14,796 bases of DNA from CAZFCK01 sp964517355 (GTDB lineage: Bacteria; Desulfobacterota; Desulfovibrionia; Desulfovibrionales; Desulfovibrionaceae), in NCBI GenBank assembly GCA_964517355.1, contig CAZFCK010000113.1:1-14796 (forward strand), read 5' to 3'. The notes under the pieces were generated by a model. It made no database searches and was not told the DNA's origin. It saw only the letters and a program-made list of their open reading frames with translations. The position numbers were made by a program, and so were the translations under genes. This document shows, piece by piece, positions 1 through 5,280 of this stretch. Within the stretch, counting starts at the first letter, position 1, and each line of letters begins with the position of its first letter.

Positions 1-16
1 TCCAGGGAAATGCATA

Positions 17-51
17 AGAGCATCTAGCGCTTTTCAAGCGTGAGATGCTCT
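17..51. repeat. Hairpin overlapping the 3' end of the diguanylate cyclase gene
   Basis: Perfect 9-bp arms (AGAGCATCT at 17-25 and AGATGCTCT at 43-51) enclose a second stem, CGCTT/AAGCG, with a TTC loop. The stop codon of the diguanylate cyclase gene (50-52) lies in the outer arm, so the structure forms at the 3' end of the operon transcript. There is no T run, so intrinsic termination is uncertain; stabilising the 3' end is an alternative. Its reverse complement aligns without gaps to the outer end of the structured element at 4637-4764 (about 25 of 36 positions by eye), so it is probably a member of the same dispersed family. Confidence 0.6.
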
Positions 52-1141
52 AATCCATGCATACGATCCTGTTCCGTCCCGCCCTCTTGGCCTTATAGAG
101 AGCGTCGTCTGCCAGCTTGATCAATGATTCCAGGCAGGCGTTTTCATTATGCGCCTGCGCGAGTCCAAAGCTCGCTGTAAAGCGCACCCCTCCAAGAGGC
201 AATCTCACGGTATGGGATTCAAAAGTCCCGCGCACCTTTTCAGCCACGGTCCAGGCCGCGCTACGGTTAGCGCCGGGCAGCAGGATAGCGAATTCCTCTC
301 CGCCCATACGCCCGAATATATCGATCTTGCGCAACATCTTACCGCCTACGACCGCTATTTCCCGCAAGACCTCGTCGCCCGCCTCATGCCCGTAGGTGTC
401 GTTTATGTTTTTGAAATAGTCCAAGTCGAAATAGACCAGGCTGAGAGGCGTCTTATCGCGCTCCGCGCGATAGAATTCCCGTTGCCCGAGTTCCATGAAA
501 TAGCGCCTGTTCCATAGCCCGGTCAGGCCGTCACGGCGCGCATGGTCCTCCAGTTCCTGCAGCATGCGCCTTCGTTCCGTGACATCCGCCACCAAGCCTT
601 CCAACTCCATAAGGTTGTTATGCGCGTCGAATACTCCCCTGGCGCAGATTTCCACCCAAATTATCTGCCCATCCCGGCGCCGCAATTGCAGAGAATAATC
701 CTTCAGCAATCCCTGCCGCCGCAATTCATTGAGCATGTTTTCCCGTTGCTCGGGGCAAAGGAAGATGTCTTTAGCGATGTCCTTTATCGCCTGCATCATT
801 TCCATGGGTCCGCCATAGCCGAAAATTTTCGCCATGGCCGGGTTGAGATCCAAAAAACGCCCTTGGGCAGTGGATCGGAAAATCCCTTGCACGCTGCTCT
901 CAAAAATGCGCCGATACTTTTCCTCACTTATGGTGAGTCGCTCATTGAGACGGTTCAGCTGCCCCTGCATGCGATCCCCCATCTTCACCAGGCGCATGCT
1001 TTGCCTGTGCAGCTTTTTATACTGATTGAGCAACACGGCGAAGTCGCCGGCGTCCACAACGGCATCGCCCGGTGAAAGCACCTGCTCGGCCTTGACAACC
1101 GCCCGCTCTTCTTCGGTAAAGAGAAATCCAACACTGTTCAT
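50..1141 (-). CDS. siaD: SiaD-like diguanylate cyclase with PAS and GGDEF domains
   Basis: Predicted to make cyclic di-GMP from two GTP. The 363-residue protein starts with a helical, probably coiled-coil segment (about 30-75) rich in LNQYKKL and LVKMGDR type heptads, resembling the SiaD stalk that binds SiaC. A PAS/PAC sensory domain follows (about 75-190), then a GGDEF domain (about 203-363). The active-site loop reads GGEEF (280-284), an active variant, and RKID (271-274) lies exactly five residues before it, which is the product-inhibition I-site. The chosen ATG at 1141 overlaps the siaC stop as ATGA and has a GGAG Shine-Dalgarno; an in-frame start at 1210 would run 23 codons into siaC and is rejected. 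It is the last gene of the operon. As I recall, Pseudomonas SiaD has no PAS domain, so this cyclase may sense a second input. The siaD name rests on context and the N-terminal resemblance. Confidence 0.88.
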   Translation of the reverse strand: MNSVGFLFTEEERAVVKAEQVLSPGDAVVDAGDFAVLLNQYKKLHRQSMRLVKMGDRMQGQLNRLNERLTISEEKYRRIFESSVQGIFRSTAQGRFLDLNPAMAKIFGYGGPMEMMQAIKDIAKDIFLCPEQRENMLNELRRQGLLKDYSLQLRRRDGQIIWVEICARGVFDAHNNLMELEGLVADVTERRRMLQELEDHARRDGLTGLWNRRYFMELGQREFYRAERDKTPLSLVYFDLDYFKNINDTYGHEAGDEVLREIAVVGGKMLRKIDIFGRMGGEEFAILLPGANRSAAWTVAEKVRGTFESHTVRLPLGGVRFTASFGLAQAHNENACLESLIKLADDALYKAKRAGRNRIVCMD

Positions 1142-1533
1142 GTCGAATCTCCATAGGCCAGCATCGCAAAATGCGCTGCGCTGAGTTCTTCCCCGAACTC
1201 CTCGCCACATTCCTGCGCTATCTCGTTTTCCTCATGGTAGCGCCACAGGATGTCGACGTTGATGCCTTTCACGGCTGCTTCGTCCAGGGCGTCGAAAACA
1301 TTCATCAGCACTTTAGAGCTGGAGGAGTTGAAATACACGATATCGAAATCCACTCGAACGTCGGCGCCTGCCCGTAGTTGCGAAAAGTAGGCGTCCAGCC
1401 ATTCCAGCACCGGAGTAAAGAACTTCAGCGCATTTTCAGGGTATGACTCGCCGCGCATGGCCAGGACGGCGTTATGGGGGTCGAAATCCACACCGAGCGT
1501 CGATCCGGTTTGTTTGATGACAAGGCGTTCCAT
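1138..1533 (-). CDS. siaC: SiaC-family (DUF1987) regulatory phosphoprotein
   Basis: A 131-residue protein of the SiaC family. In Pseudomonas aeruginosa SiaC is phosphorylated by SiaB and dephosphorylated by SiaA, and the unphosphorylated form binds and activates SiaD. Family signatures visible here are RGESYPENALKFF (27-39) and YFNSSSSKVLMN (67-78). The latter aligns with the segment holding the phosphorylated Thr68 of the Pseudomonas protein; here the matching position is Ser70, so the acceptor is probably serine. The ATG at 1533 is preferred because it fits the family N-terminus; a GTG at 1542 overlapping the siaB stop is possible. The 3' end overlaps the cyclase start by four bases (ATGA), so the two proteins should be made in fixed proportion. 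Confidence 0.9.
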   Translation of the reverse strand: MERLVIKQTGSTLGVDFDPHNAVLAMRGESYPENALKFFTPVLEWLDAYFSQLRAGADVRVDFDIVYFNSSSSKVLMNVFDALDEAAVKGINVDILWRYHEENEIAQECGEEFGEELSAAHFAMLAYGDST

Positions 1534-1538
1534 GGCAA

Positions 1539-2087
1539 TCACCCTATGGCCTTGATGGAAAAAAACACTGTTTCCGCGTCAAGAGGAGCAACATGGCACT
1601 CCAGGGGTTCGCTGGCGCGACGAAACATCTCGATAAAGCCCAGTCCCGCCCCTTTGCTGTTTTCATCCGGATCTTCACGCCGCATGCGTTTGTAATAGGC
1701 CTTCAATTCCTGTTTGCTCATATTCTGCAGATGGCGGTTGCGCTCCAATAGCTGTTCGCTCTGCGAGGCATGCACCTTATTGCCGCAGATGACATAAAAC
1801 TTGTCGTCGCTCCGTCCCACCACGACCACTCCATGCCGCAACTCGTCGCCGTTGCCTGATTCCGGGCAAGTTTTTTCAACGGAATAATTCACAACATTTT
1901 GCATCTGCTCCACAAAAATCGAAAAAACGCGCTGGATGGTGGACATCCCGGCCTCTTCCAGCTCCATTTTACGTTTCAGGGCCTGGCCAATCCCCTCAAC
2001 AACCCCTTGCGACATGGGGCCGCAAAAACAAAAAATGACGCCGTCTTGCTTCAACTCCGCATAAAACGTATGCAAATGGCTCAACAT
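1539..2087 (-). CDS. siaB: SiaB-family (DUF6272) GHKL-fold protein kinase
   Basis: A 182-residue soluble protein matching the SiaB family, which phosphorylates SiaC using a histidine-kinase/anti-sigma-like ATPase fold. An N-box-like helix EQMQNVVNYS (60-69) carries the expected Glu and Asn, and a glycine-rich lid motif KGAGLGFIEM (145-154) corresponds to the second nucleotide-binding loop. The start at 2087 follows the phosphatase stop by two bases and has an AAGGAG Shine-Dalgarno; an upstream in-frame start at 2222 lies entirely within the phosphatase gene and is rejected. Placement between the phosphatase and siaC repeats the Pseudomonas siaABC order. Assignment rests on motifs plus context. 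Confidence 0.86.
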   Translation of the reverse strand: MLSHLHTFYAELKQDGVIFCFCGPMSQGVVEGIGQALKRKMELEEAGMSTIQRVFSIFVEQMQNVVNYSVEKTCPESGNGDELRHGVVVVGRSDDKFYVICGNKVHASQSEQLLERNRHLQNMSKQELKAYYKRMRREDPDENSKGAGLGFIEMFRRASEPLECHVAPLDAETVFFSIKAIG

Positions 2088-2089
2088 GC

Positions 2090-3316
2090 TCACTCCTTGA
2101 TTGCAAACCCCAACACGGTCACGTCGTCGCGCTGGGCATTCCCGCCCTTGTAGTCTTCGAACAACGCTTGAAGTTCCTGCTTCTGCGCCGCCAAAGACGC
2201 TTGCGACCATTTCGACATCCAATCCTGCAACCTGCGACGCCCCAACGGCAGACGTTTTTCCCCTCCAATCTGGTCGGTGATGCCGTCCGTGAACAGATAG
2301 ACCATCTCCACCCCGGACAAGGAGATGCTGTGATTGACAAACTCCTGATCCAGAGGAACATCGACGAATCCCACGCCGCTCCTGTCGCCCTTAATGGTAC
2401 GGACGCCGTCACTGCCCGCCAGATACAGGAAGCTTCTGGCCCCCGCGAAATGCAGAACGCCTTGCCGCCAGTCGATGCAACACACCCCCCCTTCCAGTCC
2501 GTCGTCCGAAAGCTTCCTTTTCCCGTGCTGCGACAGGGCGTATTTGAGCCCCTTATTCATTTTGGAAAGCAACGCCGCCGGATTATTGCAGCATATTTGG
2601 TCGCAACACTGCTCGAAAAGCGAATTGACGATAAGGGTCAAGAACGCTCCCGGCACGCCGTGTCCCGTGCAGTCGAACACGGCGAGATAGCTGTACTCGC
2701 CGTTTCTTTTGACCCAATAAGCATCGCCGCCCACGCCGTCGCGCGGAATCCAGAGCAGAAAAAAGTCGCCGAGAACATCACGCATGTTGTCTTCCGACGG
2801 AAGGAAAGAACGCTGGATGCGGCTTGCGTACTCTATGGATTCGAGCACCTGTTTCTGTGCCGATTCCAGTTCGCGCAATGTTTCCTGCAATTGCGCCTCG
2901 CGTGTCTTCAGCCCCTGCACCATCCAAAAGATATTCCGCTGCAGCCGTAGAAAATCATGCTCGTTCCCTTTCTCCTTGGGCAAATGGAAGCCGGGCGCTC
3001 TCCTCCCGGCTTTGACCTCCTCCACAAAGGAATTGATCCGGCGCGTGTGGCGCAAGACCACAAGTTCCTCAAACGCTTTTGACAACGGATAAAAAAGCAA
3101 AACAAACGTGGCGATATATAAAGCCAACAGATTTTCGAAATCCCCATGCGGCGACCGGTTCAAGGCGATCAGCGCGAAAAGGGGCGGCAGCAATCCTATG
3201 CACAACAACAAGAGATTGATCTTCAGACCGACGCCCAAGCCGAATATGCCGTCCAGCAGTCTCTGGACACGTCCGTTTTGCGGATTCGTGGCCGGTAATG
3301 CCTCTTCGCCCTTCAT
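2090..3316 (-). CDS. siaA: SiaA-like membrane PP2C/SpoIIE phosphatase with HAMP-like linker
   Basis: A 408-residue protein expected to dephosphorylate SiaC and so release it to switch on the cyclase. It has two membrane helices (about 32-52 and 62-80), a HAMP-like linker (about 80-140), a coiled coil (about 135-165) and a SpoIIE/PP2C domain (about 175-408). Metal-site motifs are GVGGDAYW (194-201), DCTGHG (215-220), FTDG (342-345) and QRDDVT (385-390). The loop between the helices is only about ten residues, so the large periplasmic sensor of Pseudomonas SiaA is absent. ATG 3316 is chosen because AGGAGG lies 8 bases upstream; ATG 3322 is only 2 bases from it, and the longer in-frame extension to 3472 would overlap the upstream gene. 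Confidence 0.88.
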   Translation of the reverse strand: MKGEEALPATNPQNGRVQRLLDGIFGLGVGLKINLLLLCIGLLPPLFALIALNRSPHGDFENLLALYIATFVLLFYPLSKAFEELVVLRHTRRINSFVEEVKAGRRAPGFHLPKEKGNEHDFLRLQRNIFWMVQGLKTREAQLQETLRELESAQKQVLESIEYASRIQRSFLPSEDNMRDVLGDFFLLWIPRDGVGGDAYWVKRNGEYSYLAVFDCTGHGVPGAFLTLIVNSLFEQCCDQICCNNPAALLSKMNKGLKYALSQHGKRKLSDDGLEGGVCCIDWRQGVLHFAGARSFLYLAGSDGVRTIKGDRSGVGFVDVPLDQEFVNHSISLSGVEMVYLFTDGITDQIGGEKRLPLGRRRLQDWMSKWSQASLAAQKQELQALFEDYKGGNAQRDDVTVLGFAIKE

Positions 3317-3347
3317 GCGCATGTCCTCCTGTTGTTGGCAAACATCC

Positions 3348-4034
3348 TCACGGCATCGCGCGCGGACATTTCCCGGCGCGACAATTTTTTTCCTCAACAA
3401 GGCATTCATTCCAGCGTTCCCGAATAGACATGAACGCCTCCACGACAAAAGGATCGAATTGCGTGCCGGCATTGCGGCAAATTTCCCTACACGCGCCTTG
3501 CATGGTCATGGAATCGCGATAGGGGCGTTTTTGCATCATGGCGGAAAAGCTGTCGGCGACAGCGATGATGCGCGCCCCAAAGGGGACGGCCTTGCCGCTC
3601 AGGCCCGCGGGATAGCCGCCTCCGTCGAACCGTTCATGATGGTGTAGGATGATTTCCAGTACGCCGCTCTCACGCAACACCCGCACGGGGCGCACAATAT
3701 CCGCACCAATGACGGGATGACGACGGATCAAAGCCCATTCCCTATCGGTAAGCGGGCCCTTTTTCAGCAACACCGCGTCCGGCACGCCGATTTTGCCCAC
3801 ATCGTGCAAGTGAGCGGCCACAAGCACGACACTGGCCGATTCGGCCGAAAGCCCCAGCGTTAAAGACAGGGCATACGCCACCTCAGCCACTTCCTCGGAA
3901 TGCTGCCGCGTATGGCGGTCCTTGGCGTCAACCGCCGCCCCCAGGGATTCGGCGAACTCATGCAACACCGTGCTGATACCGCTCACATTGCCGCTGAGGA
4001 TATCCAGACTGGACGGCACATCCTCCTGAAACAT
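3348..4034 (-). CDS. HD-GYP domain cyclic di-GMP phosphodiesterase
   Basis: A 228-residue soluble protein that is nearly all HD-GYP domain, predicted to hydrolyse cyclic di-GMP. Metal-ligand motifs appear in order: HTRQH (41-45), HLHDVGK (75-81), the RRHP histidine (about 104-107) and HHERFDGGGYP (132-142), the full HD-GYP signature. No receiver or PAS domain is attached; a short N-terminal helix (1-35) is the only extra part. ATG 4034 is chosen for its AGGGGA Shine-Dalgarno 7 bases away; an ATG at 4049 has only a weak site. It lies 31 bases upstream of the phosphatase gene and is probably the first gene of the operon, pairing a degradative enzyme with the cyclase at the other end. The C-terminus holds two cysteines in a basic tail, of unknown meaning. 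Confidence 0.9.
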   Translation of the reverse strand: MFQEDVPSSLDILSGNVSGISTVLHEFAESLGAAVDAKDRHTRQHSEEVAEVAYALSLTLGLSAESASVVLVAAHLHDVGKIGVPDAVLLKKGPLTDREWALIRRHPVIGADIVRPVRVLRESGVLEIILHHHERFDGGGYPAGLSGKAVPFGARIIAVADSFSAMMQKRPYRDSMTMQGACREICRNAGTQFDPFVVEAFMSIRERWNECLVEEKNCRAGKCPRAMP

Positions 4035-4049
4035 TGATCTTCCCCTCAT

Positions 4050-4263
4050 GACGCTTCTTTCGCCTGATTTTTTCCATCATGATATGATGTTCCGGGAGTG
4101 GAGACTCGCCAGCAACCATGGATCGAACCCGTCACACTCCATTCCGCACACCGGAACCCGAAAAGCCTCCTTTTTTGCAGCACCCCTATCAACGGCCCGC
4201 AAAGGTCGGGGGCATCCGGCGGACAGGCGGCAGACCTTGCCGCCGCGTATTGAGTGAGCACAC
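4050..4263 (-). promoter_or_regulatory. Hairpin-rich 5' leader of the c-di-GMP operon
   Basis: About 215 bases lie between the upstream inverted repeat and the HD-GYP gene. On the transcript strand they hold a 7-bp hairpin GGCGGCA/TGCCGCC with loop AGGTC (4226-4244), a 5-bp hairpin TTCCG/CGGAA near 4140-4155, and a further short CCCG/CGGG stem. No known riboswitch class was recognised; I looked for c-di-GMP-I (GEMM) features and did not find them. An 80-codon open frame crosses this leader without a ribosome-binding site and is not called. Confidence 0.35.
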
Positions 4264-4290
4264 TATTGAAAACAAGAATCATTTTCAATA
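4264..4290. promoter_or_regulatory. Fur-box-like inverted repeat
   Basis: TATTGAAAA (4264-4272) and TTTTCAATA (4282-4290) are perfect 9-bp arms around a 9-base spacer. The site fits two overlapping 7-1-7 Fur motifs of the TGATAATGATTATCA type at about 10-11 of 15 positions each, and a Fur homologue is encoded at 8048-8554. On the minus strand a TTGAAA -35-like hexamer falls inside the repeat and a poor TAGTGT -10 lies 17 bases on, so a bound repressor would cover a promoter for the HD-GYP/sia operon. The site could instead act toward the plus strand, where no gene was found. Confidence 0.4.
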
Positions 4291-4636
4291 AAAAATTTTT
4301 TATTTATTTTTCATTAGGTTAAAAATCAACACCCTATTGCTTGCCTCGTTTTTGATACAAAAACGAGAGGATGCAGCCTATGCAACCACAATAAATTAAT
4401 TATGAAAACAAATTAGCTGCATAATATTTACTTCAACAAGAAGAATGAACTGTATTATGATAGTAACCAGGTCATGATATTGTATTATTGAAAAGCAATG
4501 ACAGAAAATTGAAAAATATTTTTTGTAAGTTTTCGGTTTTATCAGAGATTTAAGCATAAGCTTCAGCCAACAAGCCCTACAAACATCCATCGTTACATGA
4601 GCAGCTCCACGCCATAGAGCGCGGGAGCGGCAATGC
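4291..4636. other. AT-rich gap without a supported gene; 10-bp palindrome
   Basis: This stretch is much richer in A and T than its neighbours. The only clear structure is a perfect 10-bp palindrome, CTCGTTTTTG (4345-4354) and CAAAAACGAG (4358-4367) with loop ATA, and no T run on either side, so it looks more like an operator or cruciform than a terminator. A 64-codon minus-strand frame at 4396-4590 has no recognisable motif and is not called. Confidence 0.5.
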
Positions 4637-4764
4637 TAGAGCATTTAAACTTTGAAAAAGTTGAAAGGCTCTGCAAAGATTTGCTTGCAAATCTTTGCCG
4701 CGAAATGATTGTAGGTGGGCTTTGCCCGCCGTTAAGCGATCATTTCAAGCGTCAAATGCTTTAG
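4637..4764. repeat. Nested inverted-repeat element (REP/MITE-like)
   Basis: The ends form an imperfect terminal inverted repeat (TAGAGCATTT near 4638 against AAATGCTTTA near 4754). Inside are, in order, an AACTTT/AAAGTT stem (about 4646-4661), a perfect 11-bp hairpin GCAAAGATTTG/CAAATCTTTGC (4673-4698), and an 8-bp stem GAAATGAT/ATCATTTC (4702-4709 and 4739-4746) enclosing a GC stem GGTGGGC/GCCCGCC (4714-4730). Such stacked symmetry with no coding frame suggests a non-autonomous repeat or a structured transcript. The hairpin at 17-51 resembles its outer end. Confidence 0.6.
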
Positions 4765-4826
4765 TAAGACCGCGCGGATTGGAATACACGTTCACATCGT
4801 CAACCGGCATGATGAAGCGACATCCA

Positions 4827-4841
4827 GGGGGAGAACCTTTT
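4827..4841 (+). repeat. Dispersed repeat core, copy 1
   Basis: GGGGGAGAACCTTTT occurs here and again at 5014-5028. In this copy the flanks form a direct repeat of CCAGGGGG rather than a hairpin, so it looks like a degenerate member of the family. From memory, this core is common between genes in Desulfovibrio genomes. Confidence 0.55.
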
Positions 4842-5010
4842 CCCAGGGGGCCAGCCGTATACGCCGGCGAATGATACCGTTTCCCGTTCATAGTGTCGGC
4901 GCAAAGCACCCCTTTCTGCGGTATAGGAGGAATTACCAGGCTTGGAACAAAGCCAGAAATAATATTGTATCTATCTGATATTATATAATTTAAAATTTTG
5001 AAAAGGAGGT

Positions 5011-5047
5011 CCGGGGGGAGAACCTTTTTCAAAAGGTTTCCCCCCGG
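5011..5047. repeat. Strong bidirectional hairpin, dispersed repeat copy 2
   Basis: Left arm CCGGGGGG followed by AACCTTTT (with AG between them) pairs with AAAAGGTTT and CCCCCCGG, giving two 8-bp blocks separated by a small bulge and a 2-base loop. It contains the same 15-base core as 4827-4841. The stem is very stable, but U-rich sequence lies inside the arms rather than after them, so its use as a terminator for metE on the minus strand is only plausible. The rest of 4765-5252 shows no gene I can support. Confidence 0.6.
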
Positions 5048-5252
5048 AAATTATCATAAATCAATTCAGAAATAGGAAATGGTATAAGATCGGCGGCGTT
5101 ACGAAGAGGCCTGCCCCACATTCCGCGGCGGCGACACCTCATGCGGCGAACACAGACCCCGCAACAATTGCGCCCTTGGAGCGCATCACCTTGAGAAGGG
5201 CTAGCTGCCCTGATGCATCTATCCGAAACAACAGGATATTGATTTTGGTGCA

Positions 5253-5280
5253 AGCCTTGTTTCAAGGCGAAATGGCGCTA
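5253..5280 (-). repeat. 28-bp dispersed hairpin repeat, copy A, starting on the metE stop codon
   Basis: Read on the minus strand, this copy begins with the TAG stop codon of metE (5280-5278) and ends in a 6-bp hairpin, GCCTTG/CAAGGC with loop AAA. It matches the exact copies at 11918-11945 and 14744-14771 at 26 of 28 bases. No T run follows, so it is at best a weak terminator here. Confidence 0.75.

Noticed and set aside
4110..4140. tRNA-like T-loop motif GGTTCGATCC on the minus strand
   Set aside because: Flanking bases do not form a T stem or an acceptor stem, so no tRNA is there.
4046..4288. 80-codon minus-strand open frame in the leader of the HD-GYP gene
   Set aside because: No Shine-Dalgarno, it starts inside the Fur-like inverted repeat, has no recognisable motif, and runs through several RNA hairpins.
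4396..4590. 64-codon minus-strand open frame
   Set aside because: AT-rich low-complexity product without a start signal, motif or neighbour supporting it.
4745..5265. Two small minus-strand frames downstream of metE
   Set aside because: They run through the dispersed repeats and hairpin stems and have repeat-derived peptide sequence with no domain.
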